Assembly (NCBI RefSeq): GCF_022489025.1
Contig: NZ_JAKVTG010000002.1
Span: forward strand, 124,001 to 188,000
Direction: 5' to 3'
Source: Planococcus halocryophilus
GTDB lineage: Bacteria > Bacillota > Bacilli > Bacillales_A > Planococcaceae
DNA: 64,000 bases
In this document: one piece after another, positions 1-9,273 of the stretch
Layout: every line of letters starts with the position of its first letter
How positions within the stretch are numbered: the first letter of the stretch is position 1
The notes under the pieces: model-generated
What the model was told of the DNA's origin: nothing
The model's database searches: none
The model's input: the letters and a program-made list of their open reading frames with translations, nothing else
Program-made: the position numbers and the translations under genes

Positions 1-1
1 T

Positions 2-385
2 TCCATTGCTGATAGAGCCATGAGCGATAAAGATTATGCCGAACTTGCAGCTCGTATAGCCCAGCTACTTGATTACATGAAAGATATAGGAGTTCCTCCT
101 ATAGAAAAACGTACGTTATACGGTATCAGTTCGGCAGGAAATCCCATCACACTAGTCAATGTGGTAAAAGAACTGAACAACCATCCCCCACTGATGGAAG
201 CGCGAGCGAATTGGAGACCAGTAGGAGCTTTTCGAGCGATCTTTTTCTATGAAATGGACGACAAAGGCAACCAAACCATTTATTTCACAAAAGCTGTTAT
301 CAAGCAGGCGACCTATTCACGAGACTTTGAACATGCAATTAGTGCGAGTGAAAAAATGATGGTTAAATTTTTTAAACCTGAGTAA
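2..385 (+). CDS. HigB/Gp49-like toxin, 5' end outside window
   Basis: Probable RelE/HigB-superfamily mRNA interferase (phage Gp49-like). The C-terminal part carries the FRAIFFYE...IYFTKAVIKQ pattern, like the family's core beta strands followed by a hydrophobic strand, then a helix (residues EHAISASEKMM). The frame is open to the left edge, and the first visible ATG (position 20) has no Shine-Dalgarno sequence, so the true start is probably upstream. It is followed 17 bp later by an XRE protein, the toxin-antitoxin order of higBA systems. The family call comes from pattern and context only. Confidence 0.55.
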   Translation, partial: SIADRAMSDKDYAELAARIAQLLDYMKDIGVPPIEKRTLYGISSAGNPITLVNVVKELNNHPPLMEARANWRPVGAFRAIFFYEMDDKGNQTIYFTKAVIKQATYSRDFEHAISASEKMMVKFFKPE

Positions 386-402
386 AAAAGGAGAGGGTTT
401 AA

Positions 403-729
403 ATGACAAACAAAAATTATAACGATGTGATGGGGACCTTAAGGCAAGTGCCGAAAGTAAACGAACACTTGAATAAAATTTCTGTTATTATGGGGAAAAA
501 AATACTCAAGAGACGTCTTGAGCTAGGTTTGACCCAAAAAGAAGTTGTCAATATGGTTAAAGATCATGGAGATGCTTTTACACAGGCGACGCTATCGAAG
601 ATTGAAAGTGGTGCTGATAATATCAAATCCGAAACATACGATAAAGTTTTCCTAGCTTTGGGTGGTCTCGAAGACTTAACTCCTACATTTAAAGAAAATC
701 CTAAAGGTAAAGATTTAATTCATTCATAG
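403..729 (+). CDS. XRE-family antitoxin-like regulator (HigA-like)
   Basis: Small DNA-binding protein of 108 residues. The helix-turn-helix lies at about residues 35-85: RRLELGLTQKEVVNMV, then QATLSKIESGADNI, a typical XRE pattern. About 30 residues precede it and may contact the toxin. A strong AAAGGAGAGGG site lies just upstream of ATG 403. Spacing to the toxin-like gene is 17 bp, so the two are very likely cotranscribed; the antitoxin would neutralise the toxin and repress the operon. It could also be a simple phage-type repressor. Confidence 0.7.
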   Translation: MTNKNYNDVMGTLRQVPKVNEHLNKISVIMGKKILKRRLELGLTQKEVVNMVKDHGDAFTQATLSKIESGADNIKSETYDKVFLALGGLEDLTPTFKENPKGKDLIHS

Positions 730-751
730 ACATCAATAATAAAAGAAACTC

Positions 752-799
752 AAAATAGAACCGGAGAGAAAGAAGAACATCTTCTCTGGTTCTATTTTT
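752..799 (+). terminator. Terminator after toxin-antitoxin pair
   Basis: Long inverted repeat (AAAATAGAACCGGAGAGAA against TTCTCTGGTTCTATTTT) ending in a T-run on the plus strand. Confidence 0.8.
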
Positions 800-915
800 T
801 GCATATGATTTCATGACCTGAAATACGGAACATCATCATTTAAGCCAAAGGATTTAAAAGTCCAACTCGAAACTATATGCTTCCTCTTTGCAAGTGCCGC
901 CATTCAATCAGGTAT

Positions 916-1569
916 TTATAAATACTTATCAATGGTTTCTTCAGATACCGTAAGATAATGTTGAATTAACGTTTCTAGGGATTGATGGCCTGTTTGTTTC
1001 GCGATGGTTGATACATCTGCACCAGCTGCGTGCATCGCTACCACTTGGCTCTTCCTGAAATTATAGCCGGTGAGTCCTGTCCATCGCTGTAAGGCTTTGC
1101 AAAAACCTATTTCACTGATTGCGGTGCTTTCGTAGCGTCCATTCCTATATACTCTCCCTACGAAGTAGTCATCTGTCTTAAGGTCATATTCGCGTGTATA
1201 AACGTCGACTGCATGGGTAACTTCCGGAGTGAGACGTTTCGTATGCCATCTTTTTTGTTTTTTCAAGTAAACATGAACAAGTCTATTTTTCAAATCAAAA
1301 TCTCTTACTCTTAATCGAACCATTTCATTGGGTCTGTTGGCGGTTACCAAGTTAACTAAACAAATCGTCTTTGCTCTTATCGGAAGAGTGTTTATAATAT
1401 TCATCAATTCCTTCTTATTAATGGCTGACTTTCCTCGAACTTGGATTAAGTGAGCATACTGATCTTCACGATACATCTTCCTCATTGCTGAAAGTTCGTA
1501 TGCAACTCTAGTCCTTGCTCTAAAATCTATTCCATGAATCACACTCAAATATTTTCGAATAGCTGCCAA
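916..1569 (-). pseudogene. Tyrosine recombinase, C-terminal catalytic part
   Basis: Catalytic domain of a phage-type integrase (site-specific tyrosine recombinase). Visible active-site elements are the first Arg (TANRPNEMVRL), an atypical box II reading GYNFRKS where H-x-L-R is usual, TGHQSLETLIQHYL with the GH dipeptide, and the Tyr nucleophile. The reading frame opens with WERRLAAIRKYL directly after the point where the upstream piece (1545-1856) loses frame at an A6 run. The two pieces together make one normal integrase of about 310 residues, so I treat this as the 3' half of a frameshifted gene. A separately translated product from TTG 1569 is possible but would lack the arm/core-binding domain. 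Confidence 0.7.
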
Positions 1570-1856
1570 TCGTCGTTCCCATGTTGTTTTTTAACCTTTT
1601 GCTCGATCAGCGATATATATAAATAATCGAGCATCGCCTCTGTTCCAACAATTTGACTCGTACTACAGCAATACTTTTTGTAACTACGAATATCCCCAGC
1701 GTATTGCCTTGGGATTTCCTCCATCTTTTTTTCAATATGAATTTTCCTGTTGTAGTAACGCTTCTGAGTCTCCAGTGCATCTTGGTGCATTACTAATTTA
1801 AATTCTGACATTCTACTTCTTCCCCATTTCTTTTCAAAATCATTTTGAGACACCAT
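1545..1856 (-). pseudogene. Tyrosine recombinase, N-terminal part (frameshifted)
   Basis: N-terminal core-binding (SAM-like) half of the integrase whose catalytic half is at 916-1569. Here the frame runs KVKKQHGNDDWQLFENI and stops. A -1 shift within the A6 run (plus-strand T6 near 1587-1592) gives KKTTWERRLAAIRKYL, the expected integrase sequence. Either one A has been lost from A7, inactivating the gene, or polymerase/ribosome slippage on the A run makes the full protein. It lies next to the toxin-antitoxin pair and the McrBC system, so it is probably a relic of the element that delivered them. Confidence 0.65.
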
Positions 1857-2155
1857 TTATGATAAATAGATTTTGAAAAGAATTATGAGACAAAGCAAAA
1901 GAGACAAAGAAGAAAATTTGAACCTTCTTCTCTGTCTCTTATAAACCATCGTTTTTGATAGATAATTCTCTATAAAAACGAACTTTTTTATAGCAACTAA
2001 AAAGATGTCACCTCAAAAGGAGGCTTTTAATATGATGATTTAATGTTAAGTAGGTATTGAATCGTCTCCATCGATTTCGAATTCTCTAGTTTTGAAGAAT
2101 TCTTTTTAACTTAAAATTATCGCGAAAATAAGAGGGCCGGATTTATCTCAAAAAA

Positions 2156-2202
2156 TTAACAAAGAGAAGAACCTTCAAGTAGAAGGGTCTTCTCTTTGTT
2201 AA
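2156..2202. terminator. Strong hairpin in the 1857-2416 gap
   Basis: Nearly perfect 21-bp inverted repeat TTAACAAAGAGAAGAACCTTC / GAAGGGTCTTCTCTTTGTTAA with a 5-nt loop, flanked by A- and T-rich sequence. It probably terminates the short fragment ORF or the mcr transcript on the minus strand. A second, weaker hairpin (GAAGAAAATTTGAACCTTCTTC) lies near 1908-1933. No intact gene occupies the gap. Confidence 0.6.
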
Positions 2203-2225
2203 TTTCATGTTCTAAAAAAACTCAT

Positions 2226-2366
2226 TTACTTATGATACGGCTTCAGCATCAAACATTTCATAAGTATCGACAATCCTCTGTTATTAATACTAATATGCTC
2301 CACTTCCTCAACCACTTCAATTCTATAATGCAATTCTCTCAAATTTCTTGTCGCAAAATAGGTGCT
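2226..2366 (-). pseudogene. Short orphan reading frame, likely gene remnant
   Basis: An open frame of about 45 codons without a start codon ends at 2226-2228 and reads LRELHYRIEVVEEVEHISIN followed by a lysine-rich tail. It is bounded upstream by stops just before mcrC's end. The composition looks protein-coding rather than random, so it may be the 3' remnant of a third gene that once followed mcrC. I do not recognise the family. Confidence 0.25.
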
Positions 2367-2416
2367 GCATAGATGTTTTTATTAACGTAAATTTAACAGC
2401 TTCAGTCTTACTTTCT

Positions 2417-3442
2417 CTATTCAAGCACTCTAATTAGCTTCTGATATATATCCTTCCAAGACCCATTCAAATCCAAAGCCATCACTTCCATCGACATCCG
2501 CTCATTCCAGACATATCGTTCATCTACGGTACTGCCATTAAACGGATATATTAATATCCCTCGCAAATTCAAATGCATTTCTTGGTGCATTAAATAAGTG
2601 AATAACTGATACATATTATGACTGTGAAATGATGACTTTTCGTAATGAACTTGGAAAATATTTCTATAAAATTTTGCATCCATAATGATTTTTTCTAACT
2701 TGTTTTTGTGCGTTAATGATACATCCGTCCTCATCCCTGGCAGGAGTGCTTTATTGCCTTCTAGCTTCCATTGCATCCCTTCAGCTTTTACGTGGTAGTC
2801 TCGCTGTTCTAGTTTGTAGAAATTGAATAGGAACTTCTCAAAGATGGCATTTAGCGAACGTTCGTCTAGCTCAGCTGAAAACAGACTCCAATTGCCGGTT
2901 TTATGAGACAGTAGCAACATTTCGTGCAGCAAGAGCGCAATTTGAAGTACTCGTTTGTAATGTACGTTGTGTCGGCCGAATACCATTTTAGCAAATGACG
3001 ATTTGGTTAAGGGTGGCGCGTCGACTTCTGGCATTAATTCCATATACTTAAAGCTTCGGCTTATGGTTTCCTGTTTGACGTACCGATTTGATGTGATTGA
3101 TTTTAAAGTGGACTTAATCAATTGGTTGATCCAAATGTTTGCTGTATACTCATCCTTCTCACAAACAACAATTGGCTTTTTCAAAATCATGTACGACATG
3201 GACTCTGCCATTACCATTCGACCAGACAGTCGATTGGTTGGTTCTGTAACCGCCACATAATCTTTTACTAGACCTCTCCGGTTTACAATTTCCACTTCTT
3301 TTAAAAATTGTTTGCAGAGAAAGTCATACGTGATCAAATCCTCATCTACATCATTCATGCTATTGACCAGTTCTGGCATATTGTCTGCATAACTGAGCAG
3401 AACAAATAAATTACGAATCGGAACTTTAAAATTTTCCTCCAT
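2417..3442 (-). CDS. McrC-like nuclease subunit of McrBC restriction system
   Basis: Endonuclease subunit of a type IV, modification-dependent restriction system. The N-terminus PIRNLFVLLSYAD is the McrC family hallmark (IRNLFYLLCYA). The C-terminal half has the PD-(D/E)xK nuclease pattern: Asp in RTDVSL near residue 236, the core IIMDAKFY near 250, and the following helix NMYQLFTYL. Length (341) is normal for McrC. The ATG lies 1 bp after the mcrB-like stop, so the two are translationally coupled. It should cut DNA only when activated by the ATPase partner. Confidence 0.88.
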   Translation of the reverse strand: MEENFKVPIRNLFVLLSYADNMPELVNSMNDVDEDLITYDFLCKQFLKEVEIVNRRGLVKDYVAVTEPTNRLSGRMVMAESMSYMILKKPIVVCEKDEYTANIWINQLIKSTLKSITSNRYVKQETISRSFKYMELMPEVDAPPLTKSSFAKMVFGRHNVHYKRVLQIALLLHEMLLLSHKTGNWSLFSAELDERSLNAIFEKFLFNFYKLEQRDYHVKAEGMQWKLEGNKALLPGMRTDVSLTHKNKLEKIIMDAKFYRNIFQVHYEKSSFHSHNMYQLFTYLMHQEMHLNLRGILIYPFNGSTVDERYVWNERMSMEVMALDLNGSWKDIYQKLIRVLE

Positions 3443-3443
3443 T

Positions 3444-6413
3444 TTATATTTCCTCAGTCAATTGCTTAACTATTTCAGGACGATCGAAATAGTACTCTTC
3501 CAATAAAGGCACGATTTCAAAATCCATGATTCCATCAACCCAATATTTTTCACTGATGTCATCTGGTTTTACTGAGAAGAAGGAATGCCCGATTGCATAG
3601 CCTTGCCCTAACTGGTAGTCATTCATGATTTCATGATTTAATTTTTCGACAATCTGCTGGATTTTGCTAATCATTTCAACTGAAACATTCTCGCTAATCA
3701 TGTGCTGCCGCCATTTTTCATTAAATGCTGGTGCCAGGGTTACAAAAGCAAAGCGTCTGCGTAAAGCGACTTCTAGCTGCGCGAGTGACCTGTCAGCTGT
3801 ATTCATCGTTCCGATCAAATACAGGTTACCTGGAACGGTGAACTTCTTTTTTGAATAACCCATCGTGACAAATTCATCCCGCTTGTCTCGTTCAATCAAC
3901 ATGAATAATTCACCAAAAACTTTTGATAAGTTGCCCCGGTTAATCTCATCAATGACGAAATAATAATCTTCTTCTGGATTATTGATCGCACGCTGGCAAA
4001 AGTCATAAAAAACACCATACTGCAAAGAAAATCCATTTTCTTTTGGCCGGAAACCCATCACAAAATCTTCATAGGAGTAATTTTGATGGAACTGTACCAT
4101 TTCCACTCGGCTCTCATCTTTCGAACCTATCAACGAATAAGCCAATCTCTTTGATACAAAGGTTTTCCCTACGCCTGGTGGTCCTTGTAGGATAATATTC
4201 TTCTTGTACTTGAGTAAACTAGCAATCTTGTCATAAGCTTCTTCATCGATGAACACTTCTTCAAGAAACGATTCTTTGGAATAGGATTCGTATATTTTTT
4301 GCTTGCCGATTGTTTCGCCAAGCGCTTCTTTGAGATTTGGTTTCAAGCGCCACGAGAAGTGATGGTTTTCCTCATATTCTTCTTCGAACAATACACACCA
4401 ATAACAAATACTGCTGTCATCCCGATGCACATCCTCCAGCCCCATTATTTCTTGAATTCTTTTTGCCAAGTTTACAATGGGACCATCAAAAGAAGATCTA
4501 CTCATGCCTAAAGCTTCTCCAAGCTGAGTAGCTGTCGCTTGCCCTCCGAGTTCATATATTTTCGTTAAATAAACCAGATCTTTTTCATAAAAAATATTTT
4601 CATCTGCTAGCAAATCAATCCAGTTATCTTTGGTGAGCTCTCTTAATAAAGGAGAATGTGTAGGTTCAGTCGATTCCTCTAATCTTTCACTCTTCAACTC
4701 ATCAAGCACATCGATAATTTTGCTATGAAGGTCTTCGTAAGAAAAACCTTCCGCGTTACTCACATGAGCTACGTTTCTTTGTCCTCCTTGAGGGTGGTTG
4801 TCACCGTTATGCAAACCATATTCTATACCGTGGGGATCAATCGCCAAAAACAGTTGCGGCGCCTCCCTATGACTTGCATGTTCTGTTTGGTATACAGCCA
4901 GCCAGCAACGTGACGTTCCAAATTGATTATTCCAGCTATAGCCGTTCAATACTTTATCTTCTACAAAACTCAGATCTTTCAATTCTTCAAATTGTCGGAT
5001 TGCACGATGGATTTTAGTAAGTTCTATTTGGACTTTTTGCTTTTTATCAAAATAATACAGCTGGAAGAGAATTGAGAAGTCACTCCAAGAGTTTAGAATC
5101 TTTGTTTCGTACTTTTTAATAACATCTTGCTTGATGAAATTCATATCCTCGATGGATACCGTTCCGTCTTCCAAAATCATTTCGATAATTTTATAGCGGA
5201 TTAAATTCACTTTTTCATTGTTCCGGTATTGATCGCTTAGCTTCTCCAAAATCTCCGGATCCATATCGGCTATTTGTAGCAACATCAATTCTTGATCGTT
5301 TTCAAATTGACCTAGTTTAGTGGAAAGATCGAATAAGTAATCTATCGCGCTTTCTACTTTAATCTGCTCGTAAGTAGTTGCGCAGTAAAAGAAGTCCTGT
5401 ACGTCGAGCGCCGTAAGAGATGGATTGTCCCGATTGAAATGCTCGAGTACAGCATTGCATACGTAACGATAAACTTCGTAATTTTTTCCTACAGCACCTA
5501 GTTTCAAGTCAATATCGTAATCCACTTTAATTGCACTGAATACTTCTTGTTTGTAGATTGGGTATTTCTTGTAGTCTTTAGCCGCTAATAAATAAGCGAA
5601 AAGTGGAGCACCTAACGATATTTCATTGCTAAATGCTTTGCCTTCTACTCTAAAGTTTTCAATTAGTTCACTAATTGGCGCTTCAGAGTTATAAAGTTCA
5701 TTAAGCAAAGTAGCTACTTTTGCGGGTTTTGCTTCAGCAAACTTCACTAAATCAGCCGTATTGCTCCAGTGCACAAAACTTCCTGCGCTCGGGTTTTCTT
5801 TTTGCAGCTTTTTAACAATATCAACTATTGTTAAAGCTGTAATTTCTTGTCCTTTTAAAAACTCATTTAAACGTGAAAGGATTTCAAGCTTATAAGCCTC
5901 GTCATAAAGTTTGTTCTCTTTAAATTTTATGTACCTTCTATAAGCCATATCAATATAGGGGCTATTGAAAAGCTTCTTTCTAATTTCCGAGTACTCAGTT
6001 TGAGTTGGCATCGAACGTGCTTTCTTCAACTCCTCCTCGAAGAACACTTCCACCGCTTGTTCAAGCGCAGGTCGTAAAATCCAAATAAAACGGTTTGTGT
6101 CAAAATGCCACTCTCCCATAAAAGGAATATGCCAAGTTCGATTTTTACCATCTTCTTGTTTAGGATAAGTAACTTCAGGTAAATGCTTCATAACTCGTTT
6201 TCCTAATCGATCGACTTGTAGATTAATTGCGCCTCTGCCCTTTAATCCGATTGCATGAGCAATCAGTGTCGCATGCGGAAGGCCGTCGTATTGTATAACC
6301 GCTAAAATCATTTGTCTGTCTCTTTCTTGAAAAACCTCTTCGTTCCGAAGCATTTCCAGCCACTGATCTTTTGTGATCTCGAGTGGTGTATCATAGATTG
6401 TTTTTTCAGCCAT
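3444..6413 (-). CDS. McrB-like AAA+ motor/specificity subunit
   Basis: Motor and DNA-recognition subunit of the McrBC-type system. The C-terminal AAA+ module shows Walker A GPPGVGKT (about residues 740-747), Walker B FVIDEINRGN (about 818), and the McrB signature MNTADRS (about 869). The 730-residue N-terminal region is much longer than in E. coli McrB (about 460 residues in total). It contains two copies of a winged-helix-like module, KDQWLEMLRNEEVFQERD near residue 13 and KDNWIDLLADENIFYEKD near residue 588. Between them is a helical region and a stretch rich in aromatic and His residues. Recognition is thus likely to differ from McrB. Function as restriction is inferred from the family and the adjacent mcrC. 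Confidence 0.85.
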   Translation of the reverse strand: MAEKTIYDTPLEITKDQWLEMLRNEEVFQERDRQMILAVIQYDGLPHATLIAHAIGLKGRGAINLQVDRLGKRVMKHLPEVTYPKQEDGKNRTWHIPFMGEWHFDTNRFIWILRPALEQAVEVFFEEELKKARSMPTQTEYSEIRKKLFNSPYIDMAYRRYIKFKENKLYDEAYKLEILSRLNEFLKGQEITALTIVDIVKKLQKENPSAGSFVHWSNTADLVKFAEAKPAKVATLLNELYNSEAPISELIENFRVEGKAFSNEISLGAPLFAYLLAAKDYKKYPIYKQEVFSAIKVDYDIDLKLGAVGKNYEVYRYVCNAVLEHFNRDNPSLTALDVQDFFYCATTYEQIKVESAIDYLFDLSTKLGQFENDQELMLLQIADMDPEILEKLSDQYRNNEKVNLIRYKIIEMILEDGTVSIEDMNFIKQDVIKKYETKILNSWSDFSILFQLYYFDKKQKVQIELTKIHRAIRQFEELKDLSFVEDKVLNGYSWNNQFGTSRCWLAVYQTEHASHREAPQLFLAIDPHGIEYGLHNGDNHPQGGQRNVAHVSNAEGFSYEDLHSKIIDVLDELKSERLEESTEPTHSPLLRELTKDNWIDLLADENIFYEKDLVYLTKIYELGGQATATQLGEALGMSRSSFDGPIVNLAKRIQEIMGLEDVHRDDSSICYWCVLFEEEYEENHHFSWRLKPNLKEALGETIGKQKIYESYSKESFLEEVFIDEEAYDKIASLLKYKKNIILQGPPGVGKTFVSKRLAYSLIGSKDESRVEMVQFHQNYSYEDFVMGFRPKENGFSLQYGVFYDFCQRAINNPEEDYYFVIDEINRGNLSKVFGELFMLIERDKRDEFVTMGYSKKKFTVPGNLYLIGTMNTADRSLAQLEVALRRRFAFVTLAPAFNEKWRQHMISENVSVEMISKIQQIVEKLNHEIMNDYQLGQGYAIGHSFFSVKPDDISEKYWVDGIMDFEIVPLLEEYYFDRPEIVKQLTEEI

Positions 6414-6635
6414 TCATATCATCCTTTCAATTTCCTTCTCTGTTTAGTGTCATAATTTTTGTTCCCACCATAATTACTTCCATTATAACGTTTAAATATT
6501 TAGATTAATTAACGAATCAAAATATTACCAAATAAAATATTGTTATTTCCTTACATTCCCCCCTTATTACATGGTATATTTTGGACTAGAAATTAGAGAG
6601 ATAGATTTTTAAAGAAATAATAGGGGGATTTTTAA

Positions 6636-7793
6636 ATGGATATCGTTTTTGGTTTATTAATGGTTATTGCCTTATTGGCTTTAGTCGCTAGTATCGTAAT
6701 GTTACTGGTCAGTTCAATATTTAAAAAGGGATGGACGACAAAGAAAGCAGGTTTAGCTACAGGAGTTTCATTCTTAATAATGGTTGGTTCTGTTATTGGC
6801 CTAGGCTTTACGATCGAAGAAGTGGAGACTACGGAAGAAGTTGAAAGTGAGGCTGCAGTGGCGGATTCAGAAAAGGAAAAGGCAGAACTTCTAGCTCAGG
6901 AAAATGCTGAAAAGCAGGCTGCCGAAGAAAAGAAAAAAGAAGAAGCACGTCTCTTAGCTGAGAAAGAGGAAAAAGAAAAAGCTGAGGAGCTTTTGAAAGA
7001 GCAAGAAGAAGAACGTATGGCTAAAGAAAAAATTGCAGAAGAGGAAGCTTTAGCAAAACAAAATAATGATTTATTCGCCGGATACGAACTCATCGAAGTT
7101 GATGGCGGGGATTTATCTGGATATCGCGAGGCAAACGTTGCCGTTAACATCGGTTTTGGCGACCGTGACTATTGGGCGTTTACGAACGAACACGGACAAT
7201 TGGAACGAGTTGTAGCTGATGAAATCGTTTTGCAAGATGACGATAATGAAGCTGTATTAGCGTCAGGTCGATATTATTCAGATGAGGCCAAAGTTCCTGG
7301 TGTCGAAAGTGATGTGTTAGATGAAGGACATGTACTTGCGGATTCGCTTGGCGGGGTATCGAATGCTTATAACATTACTCCACAAGAAAGTACGCTTAAC
7401 CGACATGGCGATCAAGCGTATATGGAAGATGCTATTCGCATAGCAGGTGGCGCGACCCATTTCGAAGCCATTATCACTTACCCAGATACAGAAACTCAAA
7501 TTCCTTCAAGTTATCAGTACACCTACACGATAATGGGGAACGAAGTTGTGGATACTTTTGATAACATAAACCCTGATGAAGTGAACGCATCCCTCGGCTT
7601 AACAGACAGCGAGCCGACAGAGTCAAGTAGTCCAACCACAACTGAAGATGTTTCGAGTGTGGATACTAACGGCAATGGACAAGTGACGATTGCAGAAGCC
7701 AAAGCAGCCGGCTTTAGTATGCCAATCATGAGTGATCATTGGTTATATCCGCATATGCGAGATAATGATAATGACGGTATGGTGGGCGAGTAA
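6636..7793 (+). CDS. Membrane-anchored DNA/RNA non-specific endonuclease with C-terminal EF-hand-like motifs
   Basis: Two N-terminal membrane segments (about residues 1-28 and 38-60) precede a Glu/Lys/Ala-rich coiled coil (65-145) that should project the rest outward. Residues 150-310 match the NucA/EndA-like DNA/RNA non-specific endonuclease fold: DEGHVLADSLGG at about 229-240 corresponds to the DRGH box, with Glu replacing Arg, and NAYNITPQESTLNRHG supplies the metal-binding Asn. The C-terminus has two acidic Ca-binding-like loops, DTNGNGQVT (about 343) and DNDNDGMV (about 378). It may act in DNA uptake or scavenging. A diverged copy of its 3' end occurs at 11705-11938. Confidence 0.75.
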   Translation: MDIVFGLLMVIALLALVASIVMLLVSSIFKKGWTTKKAGLATGVSFLIMVGSVIGLGFTIEEVETTEEVESEAAVADSEKEKAELLAQENAEKQAAEEKKKEEARLLAEKEEKEKAEELLKEQEEERMAKEKIAEEEALAKQNNDLFAGYELIEVDGGDLSGYREANVAVNIGFGDRDYWAFTNEHGQLERVVADEIVLQDDDNEAVLASGRYYSDEAKVPGVESDVLDEGHVLADSLGGVSNAYNITPQESTLNRHGDQAYMEDAIRIAGGATHFEAIITYPDTETQIPSSYQYTYTIMGNEVVDTFDNINPDEVNASLGLTDSEPTESSSPTTTEDVSSVDTNGNGQVTIAEAKAAGFSMPIMSDHWLYPHMRDNDNDGMVGE

Positions 7794-7904
7794 GTCTATT
7801 AAACTGAAGCGCAGCACCCTTCTGTTTTAGACTCAGTAGTCGTTTTTCAATAGAAACGATTTTAATAACTAGGACATGTAATTGTGAAATTGGGGTGTAG
7901 GCTA

Positions 7905-7970
7905 ATGAAAGACTTTTTTGAAGCATTGAGTTACGTAAGTAAAAGGATGTATGAAGCTACTAATATTTGA
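7905..7970 (+). CDS. Possible 21-residue microprotein
   Basis: ATG with a moderate GGGGTGTAGG upstream gives MKDFFEALSYVSKRMYEATN plus Ile. Nothing about it is recognisable; it could be the head of a lost gene. Directly downstream a second strong-looking start (ATGACAAAATATAGG, 7996) makes only nine codons. The 342-bp gap between nuclease and opine dehydrogenase otherwise holds just the terminator at 8066-8112. Confidence 0.2.
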   Translation: MKDFFEALSYVSKRMYEATNI

Positions 7971-8065
7971 ACTCTAACTTTTGGGGTGTTTTTATATGAC
8001 AAAATATAGGTCTAAGAAGTTGTAAAAGAATAGAATTAAACATAAAATTGCACAAAGGCATAGAA

Positions 8066-8112
8066 AATCCGAAATGATAAGTCTATTTATGACTCATCCA
8101 TCTCGGATTCAT
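8066..8112 (-). terminator. Terminator of opine dehydrogenase operon
   Basis: Imperfect inverted repeat AATCCGAAATGATAAGTC / GACTCATCCATCTCGGATT just past the end of the minus-strand gene. Confidence 0.6.
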
Positions 8113-8135
8113 TTGAAAGTTATCGATTTACCTTC

Positions 8136-9230
8136 TTAAGTTCGTTGCCCAGTTTGGACATACAGCAAAAACTCTTTGGCCGTCATGTCATCAATCCCAA
8201 GATTCTTAAGCGTTCTTGCATTTGTCATTAAGTCACGGTCAAGGACGAGTTGTGCCAAGTCAATAATGGCTTCCATACGTGCTGTGGGCAGTTCAAGTAA
8301 TTTTCCAAGAGCTACAAAAGGAACAAGCCCCATTGGGATGTCTTCTGATAAGTAGCGCGTATCTAGTGTTTTTTGACCTTTGATGTCCCGGTAAACCGGA
8401 TTTCTGCGTACTGAATCGGCTAAGGTGTTTTCAAAAACATTGTATTCTACTTCGAACTGCTGACGGCATGATAGCAAATCGAGTCCTAGAGCTCGTCCGA
8501 TAGCAAGCCGCTCTTCGTCCATGCTCTCAACAAAGCGTCCAATTGAGGGCGTGAAACCATCAACATAAAAATGCCATTCGCGATTGGATTCAATAGTTCC
8601 TGTATTGAATAAAGTGGTCGCAGTATGCAAAATTGGATTGGTATTATCAAAGCTCGTAATTAAAATACTATCAGCAGCTATGAATTGAGGGAATGCGACT
8701 TGCAAAGTGGTAACCACTCTTGTTGTTTCTGTGGCAGGAAGAGCTGCAAGTAAAATACGGTTTTTTAATCCGAACACTTGAGTTCTACCAGGTTCGATAA
8801 TCCGACATCCATACAGCAATGTGTTTGTTTCTGCTAGCGTCACGTTTGCCGTGCATCCTTCATCTTTTAGCGTTTTTTCGAATGCTAACGAACCAAATGT
8901 AGCGGCAGGATTTAAAATAATAATTTGGCCGTCTTTCAAGTATGGTGCACAGGATTTAGCGACCATCTGATGTGCAGTAGCCGGTACTGTAACAAGTATA
9001 ATGTCTGCCTCTCGTAATGCTTCTTCGATATTTGTGGTGGCACAGCTAACTTTGCCAAATCCAGTTAACGCATCTTCTAAGTAAATGCCACCTTGTTCGG
9101 CAATGGCTTCAATCGTCTCTTCGAAAATATCATAAATCGTCACATCAAACCCCATTGAACCGAGATGACCAGCTGTTGTTTGGCCACCGTTTCCTCCACC
9201 CAAAATGGTCCATTTTAAATCCTTATTCAT
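8136..9230 (-). CDS. NAD/NADP octopine/nopaline dehydrogenase family protein
   Basis: Oxidoreductase of the opine dehydrogenase family, which reversibly joins or splits an amino acid and a 2-oxo acid. N-terminal Rossmann motif ILGGGNGGQTTAGHLGSMGF (residues 9-28) is intact. The C-terminal helical domain contains DGFTPSIGRF and the substrate-domain helices with NPVYRDI. Length 364 fits. ATG 9230 is preceded by GGAG. It lies 44 bp downstream of a YfcC-type transporter and shares its transcript. This suggests uptake and oxidation of an opine-like or N-carboxyalkyl amino acid rather than opine synthesis; that is inference. Confidence 0.85.
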   Translation of the reverse strand: MNKDLKWTILGGGNGGQTTAGHLGSMGFDVTIYDIFEETIEAIAEQGGIYLEDALTGFGKVSCATTNIEEALREADIILVTVPATAHQMVAKSCAPYLKDGQIIILNPAATFGSLAFEKTLKDEGCTANVTLAETNTLLYGCRIIEPGRTQVFGLKNRILLAALPATETTRVVTTLQVAFPQFIAADSILITSFDNTNPILHTATTLFNTGTIESNREWHFYVDGFTPSIGRFVESMDEERLAIGRALGLDLLSCRQQFEVEYNVFENTLADSVRRNPVYRDIKGQKTLDTRYLSEDIPMGLVPFVALGKLLELPTARMEAIIDLAQLVLDRDLMTNARTLKNLGIDDMTAKEFLLYVQTGQRT

Positions 9231-9273
9231 AATGATCTACTCCAGTCAGTTGTTTTTAAATTGATCGTTCAGC

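Noticed and set aside
4299..4913. Several plus-strand frames inside the McrB-like gene
   Set aside because: Shadows of a long, motif-confirmed minus-strand gene, with no RBS or recognisable protein features.
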